From: an uncultured Ruminiclostridium sp.
GTDB lineage: Bacteria; Bacillota; Clostridia; Oscillospirales; Ruminococcaceae
Direction: 5' to 3'
DNA: 64,000 nucleotides
NCBI GenBank assembly: GCA_947629925.1
Contig: CANRFO010000005.1
Coordinates: 62,001 to 126,000, forward strand
The stretch's first letter is position 1, and the number at the start of each line of letters is the position of its first letter. A model generated the notes under the pieces. The model worked only from the letters and a program-made list of their open reading frames with translations, made no database searches and had not been told where the DNA came from. Shown here piece after piece: positions 49,670 to 59,193 of this stretch. Position numbers and translations under genes: made by a program.

Positions 49670-52312
49670 ATGGCAGCTTCACAGCAAAATAAAGGTTCCA
49701 GAACTACATCTTCAAAGTCAAAGGCTTCTTCAGCGGCTGAGGCAAGACGCGCAGAAGCTTTGGAAAAAAATAAAAGAAGACGCAATATATGGTCAGTTGT
49801 GCTTTTCGCCATAGGTCTGCTTGTGACAGCGTTCTCTTTTTTTGGAAACGCACATTCGGAAAACTCTAATATGTGGGATCATATTCATGGGTTTTTCTGC
49901 GGAGTGTTCGGAGCAACAGCTTTCTTTATAGGTCCGTTTATTATATACGTTGCGATCATGATAAGCCTCGATAAGGTAAAGTCAACGATAACCGCAAGGA
50001 TAGTTCAGATAATAGCGTTTATATTTCTTTTGAGTGCTGCAATACAAATTATTTTTATAGGACAGACAGCATCGCCTGAAGCCGAAGGATTTGCAGAAAT
50101 TGTAGGAGAATTATACAACAATGGTACAAACCTTTCAGGAGGCGGAGTTGCTTCGCTTCTGATAGGTTTCCCGCTTCTGTTTCTCGGACGCGTTGGCGCT
50201 ACGATCGCGATTATCCTTATAATATTTGTAATAATAATGCTTATTGCCAATATCAGTCTGTTGGATTTTCTGCGGCTCGTATCAAAACCGTTTGTAAAAT
50301 TAGGCAAATACATAAAAAATAAACGTTTGGAATATGAAGAAGAAAGCCGTTATATCAATGAGGAGCGCGAAAGAGCCGCTGCGGAGCTTGCTGAAAAACA
50401 GGCGAATGATACTGAAGAAGCTGATATTGATGATAAAATCAAACGCTTTGATGAAATCACAAAGGGACTTACAGGTGAAAAAAAGCTTCATGACAATTCT
50501 GTCGATAATGCTGCAAAGGCAATTGTCGAGGAGCAAAAGCAATCTTCTGACGAATATCTGACAAAAATAGGAGCAAAATCGCCTTTGGTTCCTCCGAGGT
50601 TAACCGATGAGGATTACAAGAGAAATGAAGAAGTGGCTAAAGAGCTTAATTCCGAGCAGCTCAATTTAGATAGCGCTGTACCTGAAAACGATGAAGCAAA
50701 CGAGATTGATGAAGCAATAAATGATTATAACAAAGAACTTGAACGTAAGAAAAATAACGGCATTATTGTAGATACTGTTGTTAATACTGATGAAGACGGT
50801 CAGCAGGTAATTGATCAGGTAGTTACTTCCATAGATGAGTATACTTTGCCGCCGATCAGCCTTTTGGACGAAATAAAGCGCAGCAATACTGATGAAAATA
50901 TAAATGCTGAAATAGAAAATAATTCTTCGATACTTGTAAATACTCTTAAAGAATTCGGAGTGGTTACAACGTTCCTTGAAGCGGTACGCGGCCCTTCGGT
51001 AACCAGATATGAGCTGAAACCCGCCCCCGGCGTTAAAATATCAAAAATCACAAATCTTGTTGACGACATAACTTTAAGCCTTGCCACTGCGGGAGTTCGT
51101 ATTGAGGCTCCGATACCGAATAAAGCGGCAGTAGGGATCGAGGTCCCCAACAAGGAAAGAGAAACTGTATTTATTCGTGAGATGATAGAAAGCGAAGCCT
51201 TTAAAAATTGCAGCAGCAAATTAGGCTCCGCTCTGGGAAAGAATATTTCAGGCGATGCTGTTATTTGCGATATTTCAGAAATGCCGCATATTCTTATTGC
51301 GGGAACTACCGGTTCGGGAAAATCCGTATGTGTAAACTCGATCATAATGAGCATTCTTTACCGTGCAACGCCTGAAGAAGTAAGGCTGGTAATGATCGAC
51401 CCGAAGGCGGTCGAATTTCTGAAATACAATGAGATCAGCCATTTGCTTTTGCCTGTTGTTACTGATCCCAAAAAAGCGGCAGGTTCACTTGCGTGGGCTT
51501 GCACGGAAATGGATAAACGTTATAATATTCTTAGCGAAAATAACGTGCGTGACATAAAGGCTTATAATAAGCTTGCAGCTACGAGAGAAGATTTAAATCC
51601 GCTTCCCAATATCGTTATTTTCATTGATGAGCTTGCCGATTTGATGATGTGTGCAAAAAACGACGTTGAATCAAGCATATGCCGCCTTGCTCAGAAGGCA
51701 AGAGCAGCGGGAATGTATCTTGTTGTCGCAACGCAAAGACCTTCTGTTGATGTTGTTACAGGTCTTATAAAATCAAATATTCCCTCAAGAATTGCCCTTA
51801 AAGTTGCTTCTCAGATTGACAGCCGCACTATTTTAGATGCAGGCGGTGCAGAAATGCTTTTGGGCAACGGAGATATGCTGTATAAATCTGTAAAGATGGC
51901 AAAACCGCTTCGTGTTCAGGGATGTTGGGTTTCAGATGATGAAATTGAGCGCGTTACGGAATTTATCAAAAATAAATATGAGCTTGAGTATGATAAAGAT
52001 GTTATTGAAGAAGTAGAGCATCAGGCTAAATGTATCGGTGCAGATGATAAGAATAAATCTTCATCATTTGACGGAGAACTTGATACAAACGACGAAAAGC
52101 TTGATGAGGCAATAGATGTTGTATTTTCAAACGGCGGAGCAAGCACATCTGCACTTCAGCGAGCATTGAAGATCGGATACGGAAGGGCAGCGCGTCTTGT
52201 TGATATTATGGAGCAGCTTGGAATAGTCGGTCCGCCTGACGGCAATAAACCGCGTCAGCTTATGATGAGTAAAGAAAGCTGGTATGAAAGAAAGCTAAAT
52301 AAGCAGGATTAA
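49670..52312 (+). CDS. spoIIIE: DNA translocase FtsK/SpoIIIE
   Basis: HILIAGTTGSGKSVCVNSIIMSILYRATPEEVRLVMIDPKAVEF; C-terminal winged-helix gamma domain. Confidence 0.97.
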   Translation: MAASQQNKGSRTTSSKSKASSAAEARRAEALEKNKRRRNIWSVVLFAIGLLVTAFSFFGNAHSENSNMWDHIHGFFCGVFGATAFFIGPFIIYVAIMISLDKVKSTITARIVQIIAFIFLLSAAIQIIFIGQTASPEAEGFAEIVGELYNNGTNLSGGGVASLLIGFPLLFLGRVGATIAIILIIFVIIMLIANISLLDFLRLVSKPFVKLGKYIKNKRLEYEEESRYINEERERAAAELAEKQANDTEEADIDDKIKRFDEITKGLTGEKKLHDNSVDNAAKAIVEEQKQSSDEYLTKIGAKSPLVPPRLTDEDYKRNEEVAKELNSEQLNLDSAVPENDEANEIDEAINDYNKELERKKNNGIIVDTVVNTDEDGQQVIDQVVTSIDEYTLPPISLLDEIKRSNTDENINAEIENNSSILVNTLKEFGVVTTFLEAVRGPSVTRYELKPAPGVKISKITNLVDDITLSLATAGVRIEAPIPNKAAVGIEVPNKERETVFIREMIESEAFKNCSSKLGSALGKNISGDAVICDISEMPHILIAGTTGSGKSVCVNSIIMSILYRATPEEVRLVMIDPKAVEFLKYNEISHLLLPVVTDPKKAAGSLAWACTEMDKRYNILSENNVRDIKAYNKLAATREDLNPLPNIVIFIDELADLMMCAKNDVESSICRLAQKARAAGMYLVVATQRPSVDVVTGLIKSNIPSRIALKVASQIDSRTILDAGGAEMLLGNGDMLYKSVKMAKPLRVQGCWVSDDEIERVTEFIKNKYELEYDKDVIEEVEHQAKCIGADDKNKSSSFDGELDTNDEKLDEAIDVVFSNGGASTSALQRALKIGYGRAARLVDIMEQLGIVGPPDGNKPRQLMMSKESWYERKLNKQD

Positions 52313-52335
52313 CATTAAATTTACGGAGTAACGGC

Positions 52336-53346
52336 ATGCAAACGAATTATCATTTGGGGAAACATCGAAAAAAAAATAACAAAGTGATAAAAAAAATCGC
52401 CGTTGGAAATGCGGACATAAAACCTATAGGTAAATCGGCATACATTACTATCGGAATACTTATAGTTGCATTTCTTCTGTTCTTCTTTCTCAATGACCGC
52501 TTTTTCAGGATTGAAGGAATACCTACATGGGCTGACCTTTATAAAGGCGCAGGACTTACGTCAGGTACTGAAGTAGAAGGAGATGTTTCAGTTCACTTTA
52601 TTGATGTGGGACAGGGCGACTGTGAACTTATCAAAACTGCTACAAAATCAGTCCTTATCGACTGCGGCGAAAAAGAATACTATGCAGATGTAATATCGTA
52701 CATAAAATCCCAGAACATAGAACGTTTGGATTATGTTATAGTGTCTCATCCTCATTCAGACCATGCAGGAGGAATGAGCTTCATTCTTGATGAATTTGAT
52801 ATAGGAACGGTCATTCTGCCGAAGATACAGGAATCAGTAATTCCTGTCACAAGCACATATATACGTCTCCTTACATCAATAGATAACAAGAATATAAATG
52901 TGGAATATGCTGATCCGGGTCGTAAGTACAATATTGATGAAAGCACGTTTACGATCTTATCTCCGGTTGACGATTATGAAGACTTGAATAATTATTCAGT
53001 AGCCGTTCGGTTTGCACATGGGGAAAACTCATTTCTTTTTACAGGCGATATCGAAAATGAAGCTGAAACCGATATTCTTGAAAACGGACTGGATATTTCT
53101 GCCGATGTATTAAAGGTCGCGCATCACGGAAGCTCTACCTCCAGCAAAAAAAGTTTTCTTAATGCAGTTTCACCTAAGTATGCAGTTATTGAGGTCGGAT
53201 CTCCCAACAGTTATAATCATCCTAATGAAGACGTATTGCAACGTCTTAACAAAATGGATCTTGCTATATACCGCACTGATAAAAACGGTAATATTGTTTT
53301 TGTAAGTGACGGAAAGAATTTGGAAATAATAGCGGAAAGGAATTAA
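52336..53346 (+). CDS. ComEC/Rec2-related MBL-fold hydrolase
   Basis: VHFIDVGQGDCELIKTATKSVLIDCGEKEY; VSHPHSDHAGGM; KVAHHGSSTSS. Confidence 0.94.
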   Translation: MQTNYHLGKHRKKNNKVIKKIAVGNADIKPIGKSAYITIGILIVAFLLFFFLNDRFFRIEGIPTWADLYKGAGLTSGTEVEGDVSVHFIDVGQGDCELIKTATKSVLIDCGEKEYYADVISYIKSQNIERLDYVIVSHPHSDHAGGMSFILDEFDIGTVILPKIQESVIPVTSTYIRLLTSIDNKNINVEYADPGRKYNIDESTFTILSPVDDYEDLNNYSVAVRFAHGENSFLFTGDIENEAETDILENGLDISADVLKVAHHGSSTSSKKSFLNAVSPKYAVIEVGSPNSYNHPNEDVLQRLNKMDLAIYRTDKNGNIVFVSDGKNLEIIAERN

Positions 53347-53348
53347 AA

Positions 53349-53564
53349 ATGCTTATTATAGACAGATTTGAAGAGAATATGGCTGTTATTGAAGACACTG
53401 AAGCGGAAAATCATTTTGAAGTGAAAAGGGAATTGATTGCAGATGATGCTTCCGAGGGTGATGTTGTTTCGCTGATAAACGGAATATATGAAGCGGAAGA
53501 AGACGAAACAAAAAAGCGCAAAGCAGATGTGCTTGCGCTTTTGAAGAAAATAGGACTTGAGTAA
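53349..53564 (+). CDS. DUF3006 domain-containing protein
   Basis: MLIIDRFEENMAVIEDTEAENHFEVKRELIADDASEGDVV; pairs with MBL-fold gene. Confidence 0.9.
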   Translation: MLIIDRFEENMAVIEDTEAENHFEVKRELIADDASEGDVVSLINGIYEAEEDETKKRKADVLALLKKIGLE

Positions 53565-54122
53565 TTATAGATAGCTGTCTTTTATAAACATATTCATTAT
53601 TTTTGTAACTATATCTGATGGTTTTTCATAGAACCTTTCACGCATCTTCTTTGCTTGTTCAAAGTTAGGTGCGTATATTTTTAAATTCATAAGCTCTGAA
53701 CCGTCGATCTCGTTTATGAACTTTACCGTCAGATAGCATGGACCGTCAAAGTCAGTACGCTCGATCCTGCAAATGACTGAACGTTCAAGCTCAGCCATTT
53801 GCAGCACATATTTTCCGTAATCTATACTTTTTTCTCTTACCGACATAGGTATCCTGTTATGAAATTCCTTTGACATAAGCTTTCCGTTAGGCATTACCGA
53901 ATATATTATTTTATTCTGTTCTTTTTTTTGCTCTATCATTTTTTTCTCAACAGCTATACTGAGCGCTTCAAGAAAATCAAAGGAATTTACAGCTTCATGC
54001 TCGGAAACGATGTCGCTTAATTGTTCATCGGTGAGATCACCGAGTTTATCGAGCAAAAAGCATATGTATATCTGAATTGTCAGCGGATCGTCTATTGTTA
54101 TTTTAGGTGATTCGTACAGCAT
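53565..54122 (-). CDS. DUF4364 family protein
   Basis: IQIYICFLLDKLGDLTDEQLSDIVSEHEAVNSFDFLEAL winged-HTH-like N-terminus. Confidence 0.8.
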   Translation of the reverse strand: MLYESPKITIDDPLTIQIYICFLLDKLGDLTDEQLSDIVSEHEAVNSFDFLEALSIAVEKKMIEQKKEQNKIIYSVMPNGKLMSKEFHNRIPMSVREKSIDYGKYVLQMAELERSVICRIERTDFDGPCYLTVKFINEIDGSELMNLKIYAPNFEQAKKMRERFYEKPSDIVTKIMNMFIKDSYL

Positions 54123-54131
54123 AGTTTCTCC

Positions 54132-55208
54132 TTAACAAAGAAAAGACATCAAAGCGATATTCATAACTGCTTCTACGCATGGAACCGCTCTTGGAACTAC
54201 ACAAGGGTCGTGCCTGCCTTTTATTTCAATAACTGCATTTTCTTTTTTTATGAAATCAACAGTATTCTGAGGGCGTGCAATAGAAGGAGTAGGCTTAAAC
54301 GCCGCGCGGAAAATAACAGGCATACCGTTTGAAATACCGCCGAGGATTCCACCTGCGTTATTTGTTCTTGTTTTTATCGTGTCGTTTTCAACATAGAATT
54401 CATCATTATTTTCACTGCCTTTAAGAAGAGATGAAGAAAAACCTGTACCGAATTCTATACCTTTAACGGCGGGAATCCCAAAAATAAGCTGTGCAATACG
54501 GTTTTCAATGCCGTCAAATATTGGGTCTCCAATTCCACAAGGAAATTCGACAGCACCACATTCAATAATTCCGCCTACTGAATCAAGATTTTCACGCGCA
54601 TTACTGATTATTCTTCTCATCTTTTCATCTGCCGTTTCATCAACGAGCGGCAAATATCTGCTTTTTACCTTTTTTAGCAGTTCGGCGTTCAGAGTAATGT
54701 CATTAAATGGCGTATCTTTTTCACAGCCGATAGAATATATGTGCGCTCCGGTTGTTATACCGCGTTTTTCCAGAATTTGCCCGCATACTGCTCCTGCAAA
54801 AACCAAAGGAGCGGTAAGGCGTCCTGAAAAATGACCGCCGCCTCTTTGGTCGTTTGCTCCTTTATATCTTACATATCCTGTATAATCGGCATGCCCGGGC
54901 CTTGCAATTCCTGATATATTCTTATAGTCATTTGAGTGCTGGTCGCTATTTTTAATGACCGCACACAATGCCTCTCCTGTTGTTTTGCCATTGTAAAAAC
55001 CACTTATTATATGAGGTGTATCGGTTTCATTACGCATAGTACTTGTGCCGTCTTTTTTGGGGGCGCGTCGAGCCATAAATTCAAGTATTTTATCTAAATC
55101 AAGCTCTTCACCTGACGGAAGATTATCTATCACCACGCCTATTGTAGGACCGTGCGATTCTCCGAATACGGAAATTGACATATTCCCCAGTTTAATCGTA
55201 GATGACAT
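54132..55208 (-). CDS. aroC: Chorismate synthase
   Basis: GNMSISVFGESHGPTIGVVIDNLPSG; RPGHADYTGYVRYKGANDQRGGGHFSGRLTA; GISNGMPV. Confidence 0.97.
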   Translation of the reverse strand: MSSTIKLGNMSISVFGESHGPTIGVVIDNLPSGEELDLDKILEFMARRAPKKDGTSTMRNETDTPHIISGFYNGKTTGEALCAVIKNSDQHSNDYKNISGIARPGHADYTGYVRYKGANDQRGGGHFSGRLTAPLVFAGAVCGQILEKRGITTGAHIYSIGCEKDTPFNDITLNAELLKKVKSRYLPLVDETADEKMRRIISNARENLDSVGGIIECGAVEFPCGIGDPIFDGIENRIAQLIFGIPAVKGIEFGTGFSSSLLKGSENNDEFYVENDTIKTRTNNAGGILGGISNGMPVIFRAAFKPTPSIARPQNTVDFIKKENAVIEIKGRHDPCVVPRAVPCVEAVMNIALMSFLC

Positions 55209-56409
55209 ATGTTTTTCCTCCGAGAGCTTCAAAATCTTCAAAAAATCTTGGGTAAGATTTGCTTACACATTCAGCGCCGATTATTATAACAGGCTCGGTC
55301 GCCCTTGTAGAAGCGATTGCAAGCGACATAGCGATTCTGTGATCCACATGAGCATCGCAAATGCCGCCGTGTAAAGAGGTCACCCCCTCAATTGTAAGAC
55401 TGTCGCTGTTTTCGGTTATTTTTGCTCCGAGCTTGTTCAGCTCCGAAGCAGTTACAGCGAGCCTGTCACATTCTTTGAGCCTTAGCCTGCCGCAGTTGGT
55501 TATATGTGATATGCCTTTTGAGAATGTTGCAAGGACCGCAAGTATCGGAACGATATCGGGGATTTGCGAAGCGTCGACATCAAAAGCGTTTCCTTTTGCC
55601 TGAGAGACTATATCAAGTATAGCTTTATCGCCTTGAATACTGTTCGGATTAAGACCCTCTATATCAATATCAGAACCGATTGCATTTGCTACGACATAAA
55701 ACGCCGCATTTGACATATCGGCTTCAACAAAAGTATCGCATGCTTTATACTGTTGATTGCCTGGAATAAAATAACCATAGTCCGTTTTTTCGGCAATCAC
55801 GCCGAAGTCGCTGAGAGCTTTTACTGTTATATCGACATACGATTCAGACTGTAAAGGTGTTGTAATAATTATTTTACTGTCGCCGTCAAGAAGAGGAAGA
55901 GCAAACAGCAGCCCGCTTATAAACTGTGAAGAAATATCCCCCGCAATTGTATATGTTCCTGATTGAAGCTTTCCTGAAAATTTATACGGCATTTTTTCAG
56001 TTTCAAATGTTATTCCTTTTTTTGAGAGTTCAGTAAAATAAGGCGTTATAGGCCTTTCAGGAAGCTTTGCCCTGCCTGTGAACACGGAATTGCAGCCAAG
56101 CGCAGCGGCGACAGGAATAAGGAATCTAAGTGTAGAACCGCTTTCAAAACAGTCTGCATAAATGTTTTTTTCTACTTCGGATATTCCTTCAACAACAGTA
56201 TCTGAACCTTTTTTTGTTATTTTTGTGCCCATAGCGGTTAAAATTCCGATAGTGGCAGACGTATCGTCGCACTCAAGCAGATTTTTTATTACCGAAGTGC
56301 CTTTTGCCAATGCTGAACATATCAGCATACGATGGGAAATATTTTTTGCGGACGGAACAAGAACTTTGCCTGACAGCAAAGAGGGCGTTATCCTAATATT
56401 TTTCTTCAT
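55192..56409 (-). CDS. aroA: 5-enolpyruvylshikimate-3-phosphate synthase
   Basis: LVPSAKNISHRMLICSAL; ESGSTLRFLIPVAAALG; LRLKECDRLAVTASEL; VDHRIAMSLAIAS. Confidence 0.97.
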   Translation of the reverse strand: MKKNIRITPSLLSGKVLVPSAKNISHRMLICSALAKGTSVIKNLLECDDTSATIGILTAMGTKITKKGSDTVVEGISEVEKNIYADCFESGSTLRFLIPVAAALGCNSVFTGRAKLPERPITPYFTELSKKGITFETEKMPYKFSGKLQSGTYTIAGDISSQFISGLLFALPLLDGDSKIIITTPLQSESYVDITVKALSDFGVIAEKTDYGYFIPGNQQYKACDTFVEADMSNAAFYVVANAIGSDIDIEGLNPNSIQGDKAILDIVSQAKGNAFDVDASQIPDIVPILAVLATFSKGISHITNCGRLRLKECDRLAVTASELNKLGAKITENSDSLTIEGVTSLHGGICDAHVDHRIAMSLAIASTRATEPVIIIGAECVSKSYPRFFEDFEALGGKTYVIYD

Positions 56410-57458
56410 ATAAACTCCAAAAATTTTCTGTATTCGTTAAGCGTCAATGTTTTTATAATGCATTTTCCCACATCAGTGCAAAGAATTATCCTTATAGTAT
56501 CAGATGTGCGTTTTTTGTCTTCAATTGACAGAGAATATAGCTTATCGGCTGAAATGTCAATAGAACAGGGCAGGGAATTGACATTAAGGCATTTTTTCAG
56601 TTTTTCTGCTGTTCCTGAATTTATCAATCCCTGTTTTTCAGCAGAGTTTGTTATAAGATACATTCCTATTGCGACGGCTTTTCCGTGAGATATTTTCCCA
56701 TATCCGATATATTTTTCAATAGCATGTCCGAATGTGTGACCGAAATTAAGTATCATTCTTTCGCCTGTGTCATGCTCATCTACTTCCACAACATCTCGTT
56801 TTATACTTATACATTCGGTTATTATATCTTCCAACATATCGTGTGCATTTTCTTGGCAAAGCTTATTAAATAAGGATTTTGAACGTATCATACCGTATTT
56901 GATAACTTCGCCCATTCCGTCGGCAAAAATTTCATCTGATAGCGTGGAAAGGACATCTGTGTCTGCAATTACAAGAACAGGCTGTTTAAAAGCACCTACA
57001 AGGTTTTTCCCCGCATCAATGTTTACAGCTGTTTTTCCTCCTACCGAGCTGTCCACCTGAGCAAGGAGCGTAGTGGGAATTTGGACGTAATCGATCCCGC
57101 GAAGATAAGACGCAGCGCAAAATCCTGTAAGATCGCCTACAACGCCTCCTCCGAGCGCTATTATAAAGTCCGAACGTGTTATGTCATTTTCTGAAAGAAA
57201 ATTATAAATTTTAATAAGCTGTTCATGAGATTTTGAAGTTTCACCATTAGGCACCACAAATTTCACAACGTTAAAGCCTGAGCTTTCAAGGCGTTGAACA
57301 ACATTATAGCCATAAAGATCATTAACGATATCGTCTGTGACAATGGCGCATTTATGTGATTTTACAATCGGCTTTATAAGCTCACCGCACTTATTGAGCA
57401 AGCCTTTTCCCACAAGAATGTCATAGCTTGTACTTGCGTTTATGGTTATCTTTTTCAT
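56406..57458 (-). CDS. aroB: 3-dehydroquinate synthase
   Basis: ALGGGVVGDLTGFCAASYLRGIDYVQIPTTLLAQVDSSVGGKTAVN; LNFGHTFGHAIE. Confidence 0.97.
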   Translation of the reverse strand: MKKITINASTSYDILVGKGLLNKCGELIKPIVKSHKCAIVTDDIVNDLYGYNVVQRLESSGFNVVKFVVPNGETSKSHEQLIKIYNFLSENDITRSDFIIALGGGVVGDLTGFCAASYLRGIDYVQIPTTLLAQVDSSVGGKTAVNIDAGKNLVGAFKQPVLVIADTDVLSTLSDEIFADGMGEVIKYGMIRSKSLFNKLCQENAHDMLEDIITECISIKRDVVEVDEHDTGERMILNFGHTFGHAIEKYIGYGKISHGKAVAIGMYLITNSAEKQGLINSGTAEKLKKCLNVNSLPCSIDISADKLYSLSIEDKKRTSDTIRIILCTDVGKCIIKTLTLNEYRKFLEFI

Positions 57459-58477
57459 GCCAGAGTACCGACTTTCTTGCCCAGTACGGAAGCAATCTGA
57501 TTGCACTTGTCCATACAGCTTGAAAAATGTTTTGGTGTAAGTGACTGAGCGCCGTCGCATAGCGCTTTCTGAGGATTATTGTGAACTTCTATGATAAGTC
57601 CGTCTGCTCCTGCTGCGACTGCAGCCATAGACATAGGCTCAACAAGCTCATATTTACCTGTAGCATGGCTTGGGTCAACAATTATCGGAAGATGAGTAAG
57701 AGATTTAAGTACAGGAATTGCTGAAATGTCCAGAGTATTTCTTGTTTGGGTTTCAAATGTTCTTATGCCTCTTTCACATAGAATTATGTTTGTATTTCCA
57801 CCTGCAAATATGTATTCGGCAGACATAAGAAGCTCTTCAATTGTATTTGCGAGACCACGTTTAAGTAAAATAGGTTTTTTGCATTTGCCGAGCTCTTTAA
57901 GCATTTCAAAATTCTGCATGTTTCTTGCGCCTACCTGAATTATATCGACGTCATCAAAGAGATCAAGATGCGCAAGGGACATAAGCTCAGTAACGATTGG
58001 GAGCCCTGTGGCTTTCTTTGCTTTCAGAAACAGTTTAAGCCCCTCATCTCTAAGACCCTGGAAAGAATAGGGAGAAGTTCTGGGCTTGAACGCTCCGCCA
58101 CGGAGAAAGTTTGCGCCTGCCGCTTTTACCTGCATACATGTATCCACGATCTGTTCCTCATTCTCTATTGAGCAGGGACCAGCAATAACAGCTACATTAC
58201 CGTCACCTATCAAAGAGCCGCTTGCGTTTATTACAGTGTCTTCAGGGTGAAATTTTCTGTTGACTCCCTTATACGGCTCTTGAACACGCTGTACGGATTC
58301 AACTATTTCTTGAGCTTCAATAGCTTCCATGTCTACTTTATGGGTATCGCCGATAAGTCCGAGGATAGTGGTATGAGCGCCTTTTACCTCGTTAATCCTG
58401 ATATTTTGCGCTTCAAGATTTCTGCAAAGCTCATCAACTTCGTTTTTGGGCGCTCCGTTTTTAAGAATAATAATCAT
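57455..58477 (-). CDS. aroF: 3-deoxy-7-phosphoheptulonate (DAHP) synthase with N-terminal regulatory extension
   Basis: VAVIAGPCSIENEEQIVDTCMQVKAAGANFLRGGAFKPRTSPYSFQGL; PIIVDPSHATGKYELVEPM. Confidence 0.97.
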   Translation of the reverse strand: MIIILKNGAPKNEVDELCRNLEAQNIRINEVKGAHTTILGLIGDTHKVDMEAIEAQEIVESVQRVQEPYKGVNRKFHPEDTVINASGSLIGDGNVAVIAGPCSIENEEQIVDTCMQVKAAGANFLRGGAFKPRTSPYSFQGLRDEGLKLFLKAKKATGLPIVTELMSLAHLDLFDDVDIIQVGARNMQNFEMLKELGKCKKPILLKRGLANTIEELLMSAEYIFAGGNTNIILCERGIRTFETQTRNTLDISAIPVLKSLTHLPIIVDPSHATGKYELVEPMSMAAVAAGADGLIIEVHNNPQKALCDGAQSLTPKHFSSCMDKCNQIASVLGKKVGTLA

Positions 58478-58514
58478 TATTTATAATCCTTTCTTTTTTA
58501 TTTATTTTATAAAC

Positions 58515-58542
58515 AAAAAACCTGCACCGTTGAGATGCAGGT
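58515..58542 (-). terminator. Intrinsic terminator (attenuator) between leader peptide and aroF
   Basis: ACCTGCATCTCAACGGTGCAGGTTTTTTG on minus strand, 27 nt before aroF operon 5' end region. Confidence 0.85.
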
Positions 58543-58576
58543 CATAAGCCCGTGATAAAACACGTCACATTATCCT

Positions 58577-58681
58577 TTACACCGCAACTTTATTTTTGGC
58601 ACAGAGAAAATACTTGTAGCTAAAGTAAAAGCCCAAGCTGCTAAACCAAAATATAAAAGAAACGGTAAACAGGTTTAACAT
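58577..58681 (-). CDS. Aromatic-amino-acid leader peptide (34 aa) of aro operon attenuator
   Basis: MLNLFTVSFIFWFSSLGFYFSYKYFLCAKNKVAV*: 7 Phe, 3 Tyr, 1 Trp; GGAG 6 nt upstream of ATG; upstream of terminator and aroF. Confidence 0.82.
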   Translation of the reverse strand: MLNLFTVSFIFWFSSLGFYFSYKYFLCAKNKVAV

Positions 58682-58722
58682 AACATACTCCGAAAAACAT
58701 AACATTAAATTCATATGTTATT

Positions 58723-58751
58723 ATTTTACCTCAGTAAAATGTATTTGTCAA
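58723..58751 (-). promoter_or_regulatory. Sigma70-type promoter of the aro operon leader
   Basis: TTGACA-17 nt-TAAAAT on minus strand, 42 nt upstream of leader ATG. Confidence 0.8.
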
Positions 58752-58852
58752 GTACTGAATGATAAAAAATAAAAAAATTAAAAAAGGGGTTGATTTTTCT
58801 TTATCGTTATGATATAATATAAAAGCTGTGACAAAACAGCTGAATAAAAATT

Positions 58853-58939
58853 GCAGGTATGGCGGAATTGGCAGACGCGCTAGCTTCAGGTGCTAGTCCT
58901 CGCAAGGGGGTATGGGTTCAAGTCCCTTTACCTGCACCA
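58853..58939 (+). tRNA. tRNA-Leu (anticodon CAG), CCA encoded
   Basis: GCAGGTA/TACCTGC acceptor, CTAGC-TTCAGGT-GCTAG anticodon arm, variable arm, GGGTTCAAGTCCC T-arm, CCA. Confidence 0.97.
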
Positions 58940-58955
58940 GCGGCTGAGCCGCTAC

Positions 58956-58988
58956 AGCATGCTCCCAGAACACGGGAGCGTGCTTTTT
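58956..58988 (+). terminator. Terminator downstream of tRNA-Leu
   Basis: AGCATGCTCCC-N-GGGAGCGTGCTTTTT. Confidence 0.8.
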
Positions 58989-59056
58989 AAAAATCTATTT
59001 TGTCACAACATCACACTAGCATGACGCTGGATCCATTAGAAAGGAAGGTGAATGAT

Positions 59057-59116
59057 ATGAATATTTGCATCGGAAAAATCGAGAATATATATCATTCACA
59101 CTTGCTTTTACTTTAA
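59057..59116 (+). CDS. Putative 19-aa leader peptide upstream of GNAT gene
   Basis: MNICIGKIENIYHSHLLLL*; SD AAGGAAGG 8 nt upstream; followed by terminator. Confidence 0.5.
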   Translation: MNICIGKIENIYHSHLLLL

Positions 59117-59139
59117 CTTCATTTGTGGATAATAAATTT

Positions 59140-59172
59140 AAGTGTTCTCTTTTTTTCGAGAACACTTTTTAT
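59140..59172 (+). terminator. Intrinsic terminator/attenuator before GNAT gene
   Basis: AAGTGTTCTC-TTTTTTTC-GAGAACACTTTTTATTTT. Confidence 0.8.
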
Positions 59173-59193
59173 TTTCAGAAATGAGGTATTTAA

